DNA of 64,000 bases from Streptomyces sp. YIM 130001 (GCF_003574445.1 NZ_KZ984550.1:1-64000), one strand, 5' to 3'; shown: positions 9,114 through 17,489, numbered from the stretch's first letter. Numbers and translations: made by a program. The notes: generated by a model from the letters alone, not told the origin.

Positions 9114-10421
9114 ATGGGTGGAGCCTTTCTCGCCGCAGCGGTCCTCGCCCGCGTCGGCGGCCGCATCGGTCTCCCCACCATTCCCCTCTTCATCCTGGCC
9201 GGCATCCTGCTCGGCCCTCACACACCCGGCGTGGTCCTCGTCGAGGACCCGCACGAGCTGGAGATGCTCTCCGCGCTCGGTCTGGTGCTGCTGCTCTTCT
9301 ATCTCGGCCTCGAGTTCCACATGGACGACCTCAAAGCCGGTGGCAAGAAGATGGCCGTCGCCGGGAGCAGTTACCTCGTCCTGAACGTCGGCGCCGGCCT
9401 CGGCTTCGGCTTCGCTCTCGGCTGGGGCACCTCCGAGGCGCTGGTGCTCGCCGGTGTGCTCGGCATCTCGTCCTCGGCGATCGTGACGAAAGTCCTGGTC
9501 GACACCGGGCGCCTGGGCAATCCCGAGACCAAACCGATCCTCGGCATCATCGTGGTCGAGGACGTGTTCCTCGCGCTCTACCTGGCGGCACTCCAGCCGA
9601 TCCTCTCCGGTGCCGACAGCCTCTCGGCAGCGCTGATCGACGGCGGAAAGGCCTTCGGTTTCCTGCTGTTGCTCGCCCTTGCCGCACGCTTCGGTACGCG
9701 CCTGGTCAGCAAGCTGATCAACACCCGGGACGACGAACTCCTCGTCATCTCGTTCCTCGGTGCCGCGGTCTTCGTGGCCGGTGTCTCCGAGTGGTTCGGT
9801 GTCGCGGACGCCATCGGGGCGTTCATGGTCGGCCTGATGCTCGGCAGTACGAGCTCCGGCGAGCGGATCATGAAGCTGGTGCACCCTCTGCGGGACGCCT
9901 TCGGCGCGATCTTCTTCTTCGCCTTCGGCCTCTCCATCGACCCCGGCCTCCTGACGGTCGTGCTCTGGCCGGTACTCGCGGCGGTCGCCCTGACCCTCGT
10001 GATGAACGTCCTGTCCGGGCTCGCCGGAGCGCGGATCTACGGCTTCGACGCAGGCCCCGCGGCGAACATCGCCACCACCCTGCTCGCCCGCGGCGAGTTC
10101 GCGCTGATCCTGGCCACCATGGCGGCGACCGCGGGACTCGACAGCCGGCTCTCCCCGTTCATCGCGGGTTACGTCCTGCTGCTCGCCGTACTCGGTCCGC
10201 TGGCCGCCGGCCGGTCGCACTGGCTGGCAAGGATCCTGCCCGGCGGGCGCCCGACCGGGTCGAAGCCGAAACCGGGGCCCGAGCGGGACTCGGCCCCGGG
10301 AGCGGACTGGGGACCGGAGACGGACTCGGATCCGGTGACGGACGCGGATCCGGTGACGGACTCGGATCCGGAGGCGGTCAGCCTTCCCGGCACAGCAGAA
10401 GCAGTGCCCGGTCGTCGTTGA
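9114..10421 (+). CDS. CPA2-family cation:proton antiporter (KefB-like membrane domain)
   Basis: This is a monovalent cation/H+ exchanger of the CPA2 family. The 435-residue frame is almost wholly hydrophobic, with about 12 membrane segments. It has family features such as LPTIPLFILAGILLGP, LLFYLGLEF, ISSSAIVTKVL and FFFAFGL. No cytoplasmic TrkA/RCK domain is attached. The ATG at 9114 truncates the first helix and has no ribosome site. An in-frame ATC at 9087 sits 6 bases after a perfect AGGAGG, so the true protein may start there with nine more residues. The C-terminal tail is acidic and built from an 18-bp DNA unit repeated three times. The last 44 bp overlap the convergent phosphatase gene. 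Confidence 0.9.
   Translation: MGGAFLAAAVLARVGGRIGLPTIPLFILAGILLGPHTPGVVLVEDPHELEMLSALGLVLLLFYLGLEFHMDDLKAGGKKMAVAGSSYLVLNVGAGLGFGFALGWGTSEALVLAGVLGISSSAIVTKVLVDTGRLGNPETKPILGIIVVEDVFLALYLAALQPILSGADSLSAALIDGGKAFGFLLLLALAARFGTRLVSKLINTRDDELLVISFLGAAVFVAGVSEWFGVADAIGAFMVGLMLGSTSSGERIMKLVHPLRDAFGAIFFFAFGLSIDPGLLTVVLWPVLAAVALTLVMNVLSGLAGARIYGFDAGPAANIATTLLARGEFALILATMAATAGLDSRLSPFIAGYVLLLAVLGPLAAGRSHWLARILPGGRPTGSKPKPGPERDSAPGADWGPETDSDPVTDADPVTDSDPEAVSLPGTAEAVPGRR
10323..10376 (+). repeat. 18-bp tandem repeat, three copies, in the antiporter tail
   Basis: Three successive 18-bp units (10323-10340, 10341-10358, 10359 to about 10376) encode DSDPVT, DADPVT and DSDPEA. The array lies next to the 3'-end overlap with the convergent phosphatase and probably arose by slippage. 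Confidence 0.7.
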
Positions 10422-11535
10422 CGTCCTTCGCGACCGCCTCGATGAGGTGCCAGGCAGCTCCGTGAAAGCCGCCCGCGACATAGCGGTCGGCCTCTCCGGT
10501 GAGGCGGTCGATACCTTCCGCTATATCCCGCTCGGCGGTCTCCACCAGGCCGTCGGTGAAGAGCATCAGTACATCGCCGGGGCGCAGGGAACCCTTCACC
10601 GGGTCGAACTGCGCCCCGTCGTACACCCCGAGCAACGGACCCTCGGCCGTCTTCTCCTCCCAGCGGCCGGTGCCGGCGTGCAGTTGCAGCGCCGGGGGAT
10701 GGCCCGCGGACTGCAGTTCGTAGTCCCCGGAATCGAGGTCGAGGGCCAGGTGGATCGAGGTCGCGAAGCCCTCGTCCCAGTCCTGGCGCAGCAGATAGCC
10801 GTTCGCCGCCGGCAGGAAGGCGTGCGGCGGGAGCGATCCGAGCAGGCCGCCGAAGGCGCCGGAGAGCAGCAGGGCACGCGAGGCTGCGTCCATGCCCTTG
10901 CCGGACACGTCGGTGAGGACGACCTCCAGCGTGCGTCCGCCGCCGGTACGGGCGGCCACCACGAAGTCTCCCGAGAACGACTGGCCGCCCGCCGGGCGCA
11001 GCGCCATCTCGCGGTGCCAGCCGACCGGAAGCTTGGGCAACTTGCTCTGTACCCGGATCCGTTCACGCAGGTCGAAGAGCATCGTCCCGCCGCGCCGCCA
11101 CGGCACCCCGACCCGGCTGCGGAACTGGGCGATGAGCAGCCCGAAGAGTCCGCAGGCGCCGACCACGAGCACCACTCCCGGCGTGACGCCCACCGGGACG
11201 CGGTCGTAACTGCCGAGCTGTATCGACTCCACGACCAGGGCGGCCGCGGCTGCGGCGTACAGGCCGAGCAGGCTGGCGGGGCGCAGCAGCAGGCCGCCCG
11301 CGACGATCGGCAGGACCAGGGTGGACGGCGCGCACCACTCGGGGCGGGCGAGGGTGGCGGCGGCGATGGCCGGGATCGTGAGGAGCAGCGCGACGAGCGC
11401 GATCCAGTCGGAGCCGTCACCGCGGAAGTAGTCGACTCCGGATCTGCGCAGCGCGATACGGGCCCGGTGCGCGCGCTTGCGCATCCGGGCCGGAAACGTC
11501 TCGGCCTCGGCTCGGCCCGACTGTCGTGCTGCCAT
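10378..11535 (-). CDS. Membrane-anchored SpoIIE-family PP2C serine phosphatase
   Basis: PP2C-type phosphatases of the SpoIIE/RsbU group remove phosphate from anti-sigma-factor antagonists and are numerous in Streptomyces. The 385-residue protein has a basic N-terminus and then about four hydrophobic segments (about residues 45-135). The catalytic domain follows, with metal-binding motifs SGDFV, VLTDVSGKGMDA, and LFTDGLVE near the C-terminus. There is no GAF, PAS or HATPase domain, so regulation must come from the membrane part. The gene starts at ATG 11535. It converges with, and overlaps by 44 bp, the antiporter gene. No partner anti-sigma gene is adjacent. Confidence 0.9.
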   Translation of the reverse strand: MAARQSGRAEAETFPARMRKRAHRARIALRRSGVDYFRGDGSDWIALVALLLTIPAIAAATLARPEWCAPSTLVLPIVAGGLLLRPASLLGLYAAAAAALVVESIQLGSYDRVPVGVTPGVVLVVGACGLFGLLIAQFRSRVGVPWRRGGTMLFDLRERIRVQSKLPKLPVGWHREMALRPAGGQSFSGDFVVAARTGGGRTLEVVLTDVSGKGMDAASRALLLSGAFGGLLGSLPPHAFLPAANGYLLRQDWDEGFATSIHLALDLDSGDYELQSAGHPPALQLHAGTGRWEEKTAEGPLLGVYDGAQFDPVKGSLRPGDVLMLFTDGLVETAERDIAEGIDRLTGEADRYVAGGFHGAAWHLIEAVAKDVNDDRALLLLCREG

Positions 11536-11619
11536 TGCTCGTGGACCCTATCCATCCGGCGTGCGGCCGCGCACGGGAGGCCCGGCTTGTCCCTCACACG
11601 GGCAGGCTGGGCCCCTCGG

Positions 11620-11653
11620 CGGGTGACGCGGCGCGATGCGCCCGCGTCGGCAC
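11620..11653 (+). repeat. 34-bp hairpin repeat, copy 1
   Basis: This differs from the copy at 11741-11774 by one base. Both contain GGCGC-3 bases-GCGCC, which can form a hairpin, and the one mismatch falls in the three-base loop. This pattern suggests a REP-like structured repeat under selection for its stem. Confidence 0.75.
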
Positions 11654-11740
11654 AAAATTCCTGGCCCAGTATCGGAGGTGCCGGGTAGGGGCGGCGTATG
11701 AGCAACGACCTCCGCGTTCTGGAGCCGGCTCCCGAAACGG

Positions 11741-11774
11741 CGGGTGACGCGGCGCTATGCGCCCGCGTCGGCAC
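11741..11774 (+). repeat. 34-bp hairpin repeat, copy 2
   Basis: This is the second copy of the hairpin repeat, 121 bp after the first. It is flanked by GAGCCGGCTCCCG at 11722-11734 and again at 11775-11787, which looks like a target duplication or a nested repeat. It lies at the broken 5' edge of the acetyltransferase remnant. Confidence 0.7.
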
Positions 11775-12113
11775 GAGCCGGCTCCCGGTCGTACGCGACG
11801 GACGTCGATTCGGTCCTCGACGTGCAGGATGCCTTCTGCCCCTGGAACACGGGGTGTTGGCGGCTCAGGGGTGTGAAGGGCGCGAGTCGCGAGCGGACCA
11901 CGGATCGGGCCGAACTCGCCCTGTCGGTGCGGGAGATCGGGTCCGCGTATCTCGGCGGGATCTCGCAGGCCTCGCCGGCCTCGCCGGCCGTGGCCAGGCG
12001 GGTGCACGAGCTGCGGGAGGGTGCGCTCGAACGTGCCTCGGCGGCGTTCGCCTCGGTGTGCGGGTGCCGTGGCTGCCGCGCAGTTTCTGGTGCCGCGCCA
12101 GGCGGGGTGAACG
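11775..12113 (+). pseudogene. Remnant of an Eis-type GNAT acetyltransferase (C-terminal part only)
   Basis: The translation from about 11780 matches the C-terminal sterol-carrier-like domain of Eis-type GNAT enzymes: a YATDVDSVLDVQDAFCPWNTG stretch, then ASRERTTD, then LALSVREIGSAYLGG. Full-length relatives are about 400 residues, and here only about the last 110 remain. The N-terminal acetyltransferase domains are absent and a hairpin repeat pair sits at the break. Near the end the family-like residues VPWLPRSF are in the next frame, which suggests a frameshift around 12050. No usable start codon with a ribosome site is seen. The upstream in-frame ATG at 11744 is inside the repeat. Confidence 0.65.
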
Positions 12114-12123
12114 GCCGGACGGC

Positions 12124-12930
12124 TCAAGGCCGTTGGCAGCGCGGGCACCAGAAGAGGTTGCGGGCGGCCAGTTCGGCCGTGCGGATCCCGGTGCCGCAGA
12201 TCAGACAGTCCTGGTTCGCCCGCCGGTAGACGTACACCTCGCCGCCGTGGTCGTCGACGCGTGGCGGGCGGCCCATCGCCTCGGGGGTGTGCTCGGGGCG
12301 GACGGTGTCGATGCGGTTGTGGCGTACGCCCTCGCGCATCAGGGCGGCGAGGTCGGCCCAGATCGCGTCCCACTCGTCGCGGGTGAGGTCCTTGCCCGCG
12401 CGGTACGGGTCGATTCGGTGCCGGAAGAGGACCTCGGCGCGGTAGACGTTGCCCACGCCCGCGACGATCTTCTGGTCCATCAGGAGCGCGGCGACGGTAC
12501 TGCGGGAACGGGAGATCCGGTGCCAGGCCTTGCCGGGGTCGTCGCCGGGGCGCAGCGGGTCGGGCCCGAGCCGCTCGTGTATCGCCTGCTTCTCGCCGTC
12601 GGTGATCAGCGCGCAGGTGGTGGGCCCGCGCAGATCGGCGTACGCGTCCTCGGTGCGCAGGCGCAGGCGGACGGTGTCGGTGGGCGGCGGCGCCGGAGCG
12701 GTACCGAAGTTCAGCTTGCCGAACAGGCCGAGGTGGATGTGCACCTGACCGGCGTCGAAGGCGAGGAAGAGGTGCTTGCCGTGTGCCTCGGCGTCCCGCA
12801 TCACCTGCCCGTCGAGCAGCGCCGCGGCGTCGGAGAACTTGCCCTGCGGACTGCCGGCCCGGACCGGACGTCCACGAAAGCGTGCTCGGTGGTCGGCGGC
12901 GAGGCGGTGGATCGTGTGCCCCTCGGGCAC
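12124..12930 (-). CDS. Fpg/Nei-family DNA glycosylase (endonuclease VIII-like)
   Basis: This base-excision repair enzyme removes oxidised bases and cuts the strand through its N-terminal proline. The 268-residue product begins (V)PEGHTIHRLA, so after removal of the first residue Pro and Glu are the catalytic pair. The H2TH DNA-binding region (DQKIVAGVGNVYRAEVLF) and a C-terminal zinc finger (CLICG...CPRC) are intact. The EGHT start resembles the Nei branch more than MutM. The frame is open further upstream, but the GTG at 12930 is fixed by the required Pro2-Glu3 and by a GGAGG ribosome site. The gene lies downstream of rpiB, with a terminator between them. Confidence 0.93.
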   Translation of the reverse strand: MPEGHTIHRLAADHRARFRGRPVRAGSPQGKFSDAAALLDGQVMRDAEAHGKHLFLAFDAGQVHIHLGLFGKLNFGTAPAPPPTDTVRLRLRTEDAYADLRGPTTCALITDGEKQAIHERLGPDPLRPGDDPGKAWHRISRSRSTVAALLMDQKIVAGVGNVYRAEVLFRHRIDPYRAGKDLTRDEWDAIWADLAALMREGVRHNRIDTVRPEHTPEAMGRPPRVDDHGGEVYVYRRANQDCLICGTGIRTAELAARNLFWCPRCQRP

Positions 12931-12957
12931 GGCGCCCTCCTGATCTCGGCTCTGAAA

Positions 12958-13004
12958 GGCCCGCGGGCCCCTTGGGAACACGGAACGTCAAGGGGCCGCG
13001 GGCC
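12958..13004 (-). terminator. Terminator after rpiB
   Basis: A 16-bp inverted repeat with one bulged G and a 14-base loop begins 9 bp past the rpiB stop codon and ends before the fpg/nei start. Confidence 0.75.
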
Positions 13005-13012
13005 GCGGGGAG

Positions 13013-13501
13013 TTACGGCTGCTGCGGGTGGTGGTCCGGGATCGGCGGGAGCTCGCCGGTGGCCTCGTACGCGGAGAGCATCTCGATGCGGCGGGTGTGC
13101 CGGGGCTCGTCCGAATAGGGCGTGCCGAGGAAGATCTCGACGAACTTCGTCGACTCCTCGAGGGTGTGCATGCGGCCGCCGATGGAGACCACGTTCGCGT
13201 CGTTGTGCTCACGGGCGAGTGCGGCGGTCTGCTCGCTCCAGGCGAGGGCGCAGCGCACGCCCTTGACCTTGTTCGCGGCCATCTGCTCGCCGTTGCCCGA
13301 ACCGCCGACCACGATGCCGAGGGCGTCCGGGTCCGCCGCGGTCCGCTCGGCGGCGCGGAGGCAGAACGGCGGGTAGTCGTCCGCCGCGTCGTAGATGTGG
13401 GGACCGCAGTCGACGGGCTCGTGGCCATGGGCTTTCAGCCACTCGACGAGGTGGTTCTTGAGTTCATAACCGGCATGATCGGAGCCGAGGTACACGCGCA
13501 T
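13013..13501 (-). CDS. rpiB: Ribose-5-phosphate isomerase B
   Basis: RpiB interconverts ribose 5-phosphate and ribulose 5-phosphate in the pentose phosphate pathway. The product is 162 residues. It starts MRVYLGSDHAGYELK and contains GGSGNGEQMAANK, the phosphate-binding and active-site segment. As in mycobacterial RpiB, Glu in GNGEQ appears to replace the catalytic Cys of the E. coli type. The start is the ATG at 13501, the first one consistent with the family N-terminus. The 162-residue length is usual for actinobacterial RpiB. Confidence 0.95.
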   Translation of the reverse strand: MRVYLGSDHAGYELKNHLVEWLKAHGHEPVDCGPHIYDAADDYPPFCLRAAERTAADPDALGIVVGGSGNGEQMAANKVKGVRCALAWSEQTAALAREHNDANVVSIGGRMHTLEESTKFVEIFLGTPYSDEPRHTRRIEMLSAYEATGELPPIPDHHPQQP

Positions 13502-13584
13502 GGACCGAGTGTGCCACGGCGCCGCGGAGGCCTCGGCCACGGGCCCTGGCCCCTGCCGGCGGGCCCGGTGACAACTCGCGGAAA

Positions 13585-13607
13585 AACCTGACGGTGGATG
13601 TCAGGTT
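13585..13607. promoter_or_regulatory. Palindromic operator before the flavoenzyme gene
   Basis: AACCTGAC and GTCAGGTT form perfect 8-bp arms around a 7-base spacer. The site lies 20 bp before ATG 13627, and an earlier in-frame ATG (13594) falls inside it, which argues that 13627 is the real start. The size and symmetry suit a MerR, TetR or MarR-type regulator. No regulator gene is adjacent. Confidence 0.65.
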
Positions 13608-13626
13608 GAGGGGTCAGCCTGGAGCC

Positions 13627-14997
13627 ATGAATGCGAAGACACCGATCACTGCGTCCACACTCGGCACCACCGGCGCCGTGCTGCTTCCCGACGACCCGGC
13701 GTACGACGAGGAACGCTCCGGCTTCCAGGCCGGCTACTCCCACCGCCCGGCACTGACCGTCGTCGCGGCCGGCCCCGGGGACGTGCGGGCCGCCGTCGCC
13801 CATGCGGCCGGGAACCGGCTGCCGGTGGCTGTCCAGTCGACCGGGCACGGGCTCTCGGCGCCCGCGGACGGCGGCGTTCTGGTCTCCACCCGGCGGCTGA
13901 CCGATCTGCACGTCGACCCGGCGACACGGACCGCTCGCGCGGGTGCCGGGGTGCGTTGGTCCGAGGTGATCGAGGCCGCCGCGGAGCACGGACTCGCCCC
14001 GTTGAACGGTTCGGCGCCCGGGGTGGGCGTCGTCGGTTACCTCACCGGCGGCGGACTCGGCATCCTGGGGCGGCAGTTCGGGTACGCGGCGGACCATGTG
14101 CGGGCGTTCGACCTGGTGACGGCCGACGGGGCGCTGCGGCGGGTCACTCCTGACAGCGAGCCCGATCTGTTCTGGGCGGTGCGCGGGGGTGGCGGGAACT
14201 TCGGGGTGGTGACCTCGGTGGAGTTCGATCTCGTGCCGCTGCCCACGGTGTACGGCGGGGTGCTCGCCTTCGACGGCGAGCATGCGGACGAGGTGCTGGC
14301 GGCGTATCCGGGGTGGGCCCGGTCGCTGCCCGAGGAGCTGACCTCGTCGCTCGCCCTGATGACGTGGCCGGACGCGCCGTTCGCTCCTGAGCCGTTCCGG
14401 GGACGGCATGTCACGCAGCTGCGGATCGCCTTCACCGGGGACCCGGCGGAGGGTGAGCGTCTGGTGGAGCCGCTGCGGAAGGTGGCGCCGCGGCTGGTCG
14501 ACAGCCTGCGCGAGATGCCGTACGCCGAGAGCCACACCATTCACAGCGATCCGCCGCATCCGCACCCGTACGACGGGGACAACGCCCTGGTCACCGACCT
14601 GTCGCCGGAGGCGCTGCGGACTCTGGCCGGTCCGGAGGCGCGCGAGTCGGCGGTGGTGCAGATCAAGCATCTGAGCGGTGCGTTCGGACGGGAACCCCGG
14701 GTTCCGAACGCGGTCGGGCACCGGGATGCGGAGTTCCTGGTGAGTGTGCTCTCCGCGCTGTTCACGACGGACCGGGAGACGGCGCGTGCGGCGCACGGAC
14801 GGATCCTCGCCCCGCTGGAGCCGCACCGGATCGGCCGCCAACTCAACCATCTCTTCGGGGAGTTCGGCGAGGACCGGGTGCGTGACGCCTATGAGCGGGG
14901 CACCTGGGAGCGGCTGACCCGGGTCAAGGGCGAGCACGATCCGGGCAATCTGTTCCGCCTGAACTACAACATTCCGCCGTCGGGAGACGCCGGCTGA
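13627..14997 (+). CDS. FAD-dependent oxidoreductase of the berberine-bridge (BBE) type
   Basis: This is an FAD-linked oxidase of the VAO/BBE family, which oxidises alcohols, sugars or secondary metabolites using a flavin often bound covalently to His. The product is 456 residues. The FAD-binding N-terminal half has VQSTGHGLSAPADGGV, where the His is the candidate attachment site. GYLTGGGLGILGR and LVTADGALRRV follow, and the C-terminal BBE signature DPGNLFRLNYNIPP is present. ATG 13627 is chosen over 13594 because the latter lies within a palindromic operator. The gene stands alone and ends at a shared terminator with bioY. The substrate is unknown. Confidence 0.88.
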   Translation: MNAKTPITASTLGTTGAVLLPDDPAYDEERSGFQAGYSHRPALTVVAAGPGDVRAAVAHAAGNRLPVAVQSTGHGLSAPADGGVLVSTRRLTDLHVDPATRTARAGAGVRWSEVIEAAAEHGLAPLNGSAPGVGVVGYLTGGGLGILGRQFGYAADHVRAFDLVTADGALRRVTPDSEPDLFWAVRGGGGNFGVVTSVEFDLVPLPTVYGGVLAFDGEHADEVLAAYPGWARSLPEELTSSLALMTWPDAPFAPEPFRGRHVTQLRIAFTGDPAEGERLVEPLRKVAPRLVDSLREMPYAESHTIHSDPPHPHPYDGDNALVTDLSPEALRTLAGPEARESAVVQIKHLSGAFGREPRVPNAVGHRDAEFLVSVLSALFTTDRETARAAHGRILAPLEPHRIGRQLNHLFGEFGEDRVRDAYERGTWERLTRVKGEHDPGNLFRLNYNIPPSGDAG

Positions 14998-15058
14998 CGG
15001 CTCCGGCGTGGGTCCGCGCGGGTTCGCGCGGGTCGCGCGGGGTGTCGCGGAAACGACT

Positions 15059-15085
15059 GCGGGCCCTCCGGTCCGGAGGGCCCGC
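15059..15085. terminator. Bidirectional terminator between the flavoenzyme gene and bioY
   Basis: A 12-bp perfect stem (GCGGGCCCTCCG / CGGAGGGCCCGC) with a 3-base loop sits between two convergent genes. Confidence 0.85.
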
Positions 15086-15114
15086 GAGTAGCCGGTGAGT
15101 TGCGTACCGGAGGA

Positions 15115-15699
15115 TCAGCCGCGGCGGCCGATCAGCTTCCAGGCGGTGGGCAGCGCGCCCATGGCGAGTGCCGCCTTGAGGGCGTCGCCGATCAGGAACG
15201 GCACCAGGCCGGCTGCCACCGCGGCGCCGAGCGACATCCCGGTGGAGACCGCGAGCCACGGCACGCCGACCGCGTAGGTCACCGCGGAGCCGACGGCCAT
15301 GGTGCCGGCCATGCGCGGCATCGAGCGGTCACCGCCGCGCCGGGCGAGCTCACCCACGACCGCCGCGGCGGCCATCATGCCGACCACGTACCCGAACGAG
15401 GCGCCGCCCCAGCCGGCCGTGCCGCCCTGGAACCACGGCACGCCCGCCATACCCACCAGCGCGTACAGGACGAGCGAGAGCAGACCGCGGCGGGCGCCGA
15501 GCGAGGCACCGACCAGGAGCGCGGCGAAGGTCTGACCGGTGACCGGGACCGGGGAGCCGGGCACCGGGACCACGATCTGCGCGGCGATACCGGTGAGAAC
15601 GGCGCCACCGGCGACCAGGGCGATGTCCCGGGTCCTGGAGGCAGGCAGCAGGTCGGCGAGAACCTCGCCCGGACGGGTGGCTACGGCAACGGTGCTCAT
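15115..15699 (-). CDS. bioY: BioY-family biotin transporter substrate-binding membrane protein
   Basis: BioY is the S component of ECF-type biotin importers and can work alone or with an EcfAT module. The 194-residue protein is highly hydrophobic with about six membrane segments. The BioY hallmarks PVPVTGQTFAALLVG and LGARRGLLSLVLYALVGMAGVPWF are present, as is GYVVGMMAAA. The start is ATG 15699. No ATPase or T-component genes are adjacent. It converges with the flavoenzyme gene. Confidence 0.93.
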   Translation of the reverse strand: MSTVAVATRPGEVLADLLPASRTRDIALVAGGAVLTGIAAQIVVPVPGSPVPVTGQTFAALLVGASLGARRGLLSLVLYALVGMAGVPWFQGGTAGWGGASFGYVVGMMAAAAVVGELARRGGDRSMPRMAGTMAVGSAVTYAVGVPWLAVSTGMSLGAAVAAGLVPFLIGDALKAALAMGALPTAWKLIGRRG

Positions 15700-16052
15700 G
15701 CGGACTCCAGGGAACGCGAGGGGACGGGCCAGAACACCGCGACGTTAGCCCACGGCCCCGTCCCCGATCACCATGAGGCGCCGACAAAGGGGGCGTTGAC
15801 CCTGTGGTGGGGTCCTCACAACTTCTCGGTTCATGCACAGCAGCCCGATCGGGGCGAGGTGATGCTTGTCACGGGGGTCACGGGTGGCGGGCCGCCTTTT
15901 GCGCGTCTGCAGTCGAGCGGGAGAGACTGTGGAGTCCCACCAAAGACCCGTCGTCGCCTGCACTCCCCCGACCTGGAGGTGCCGGGCCGCTCGGGTGGAA
16001 GGTGCTCCCCTCCCGCGGGCCGCACCCGCTCCGGCACGAAGGCGCTCCGCAC
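15700..16052. other. Intergenic region between bioY and the first permease gene (353 bp)
   Basis: This divergent region must hold both promoters. From about 15915 to 16040 it contains short self-complementary stretches, such as GTGG-AGTC-CCAC near 15930. I cannot assign these to any known riboswitch, and no gene is visible. Confidence 0.4.
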
Positions 16053-17489
16053 ATGCACGATGCCAAGGCCGGTCCCACCGGACCGCCTCCGCCGTCCGAC
16101 GACGGGCCGGGCCTTCCCGGCGCCGAACCGGAACCGCTCGCCGGCGGCCTGAAGCAACGCCACCTGACCATGCTCGGCCTCGGCGGAGTGATCGGGGCGG
16201 GTCTGTTCGTCGGCTCCGGGGCGGGTATCGAGCTCGCCGGGCCCGGGATCGTGGTGTCGTATCTGGTCGCCGGGGCGCTCGCGTTCCTGGTGATGCGGAT
16301 GCTCGGGGAGATGTCGGCGGCGATGCCCGCGTCCGGGGCGTTCTCGGTGCACGCCGAGCGGGCGATCGGCCGCTGGGCCGGCTTCACGGTGGGCTGGCTC
16401 TACTGGTTCCTGCTCGTGGTGGTGCTCGCGGTGGAGGCCACGGCGGCGGCGCAGATCGCGCACGGCTGGGTGGAGCCGGTGCCGCAATGGGCCTGGGTGC
16501 TGCTGTTCATGGTGGTCTTCACCGTGGCCAACCTGGCGGCGGTGAAGAACTTCGGGGAGTTCGAGTTCTGGTTCGCCACGCTGAAGGTGGGGGCGATCGT
16601 GCTCTTCCTCGGCCTGGGCGTGCTCGCGATCTTCGGCGTACTGCCCGACACCGAACCGGTGGGGCTCACGCATCTCACCGGTGACGGCGGCTTCTTCCCG
16701 AACGGCGCGCAGGGCGTGGTCTCCGGCGTACTCGCGGTGGTCTTCGCCTTCGGCGGGCTCGAGGTGGTCACCATCGCCGCCGCCGAGTCGGACGATCCGG
16801 CGCGCTCGGTCTCCCGGGCGGTGCGCAGCGCGGTCTGGCGGATCCTGCTCTTCTACGTCGGTTCGATGCTGGTGATCGTGACGGTGCTGCCGTGGACCGA
16901 GCAGCGCACCGGCCTGAGCCCCTACGTCACGGTGCTGGATGCGATCGGCATCCCGTCGGCCGGGCAGATCATGAACATCGTGGTGTTCGTGGCGCTGCTC
17001 TCCGCCCTGAACGCCAATCTCTACGGCTCGTCCCGGATGATCTTCTCGCTCGCCGAGCGCGGCGAGGCTCCGCGCGGGCTGCTCGAGGTGTCGCCCGGCG
17101 GGGTGCCGCGGCGCGCGGTGCTCGCCTCGGTGGCGTTCGGTTTCGTGTCGGTGCTGCTCAATCTGGAGTGGCCCGACTCGGTGTTCCTCTACATGCTCAA
17201 CGCGGTCGGTTCCGTGCTGATCTTCGTCTGGGCGCTGATCGCCGTGTCCGAGCTGCGGCTGCGGCGCCGGATCGAGCGCGAGGCGCCCGAGACCCTGGTC
17301 CTGCGGATGTGGGCCTTCCCGTATCTGACCTGGGTGGCGCTCGCGGCGATGGCGGCCGTGGTGGTCCTGATGCTCACGGACGACACCGCGCGGCCGCAGT
17401 TGCTGTGGTCGACAGGCGCGGCCGGAGCCGTACTGGCGGTGGCGGGGCTGCGGGAGTGGCCCCATCGGCGCCGGACGGGACGGGCATGA
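16053..17489 (+). CDS. Amino acid permease, APC superfamily (GABA-permease-like), paralog 1
   Basis: This is a proton-coupled amino-acid uptake permease of the AAT/APC family. The 478-residue protein has a Pro/Gly-rich cytoplasmic N-terminus of about 33 residues. The family signature [25 protein letters not shown] starts helix 1, and about 12 membrane segments follow. The SARS-like loop is recognisable in LYGSSRMIFSLAERG. The ATG at 16053 is the first start that gives a family-like N-terminus. The gene is followed 208 bp later by a close paralog in the same direction. Substrate cannot be read from the sequence, and the GABA or basic/aromatic amino-acid groups are both possible. Confidence 0.9.
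   Translation: MHDAKAGPTGPPPPSDDGPGLPGAEPEPLAGGLKQRHLTMLGLGGVIGAGLFVGSGAGIELAGPGIVVSYLVAGALAFLVMRMLGEMSAAMPASGAFSVHAERAIGRWAGFTVGWLYWFLLVVVLAVEATAAAQIAHGWVEPVPQWAWVLLFMVVFTVANLAAVKNFGEFEFWFATLKVGAIVLFLGLGVLAIFGVLPDTEPVGLTHLTGDGGFFPNGAQGVVSGVLAVVFAFGGLEVVTIAAAESDDPARSVSRAVRSAVWRILLFYVGSMLVIVTVLPWTEQRTGLSPYVTVLDAIGIPSAGQIMNIVVFVALLSALNANLYGSSRMIFSLAERGEAPRGLLEVSPGGVPRRAVLASVAFGFVSVLLNLEWPDSVFLYMLNAVGSVLIFVWALIAVSELRLRRRIEREAPETLVLRMWAFPYLTWVALAAMAAVVVLMLTDDTARPQLLWSTGAAGAVLAVAGLREWPHRRRTGRA

Noticed and set aside
15915..16045. Possible riboswitch (GGGAGAG-like start) before permease paralog 1
   Set aside because: Only the opening bases resemble a glycine aptamer. The conserved downstream segments (GCCGAAGG, CUCAGG) are absent, so no class can be named.
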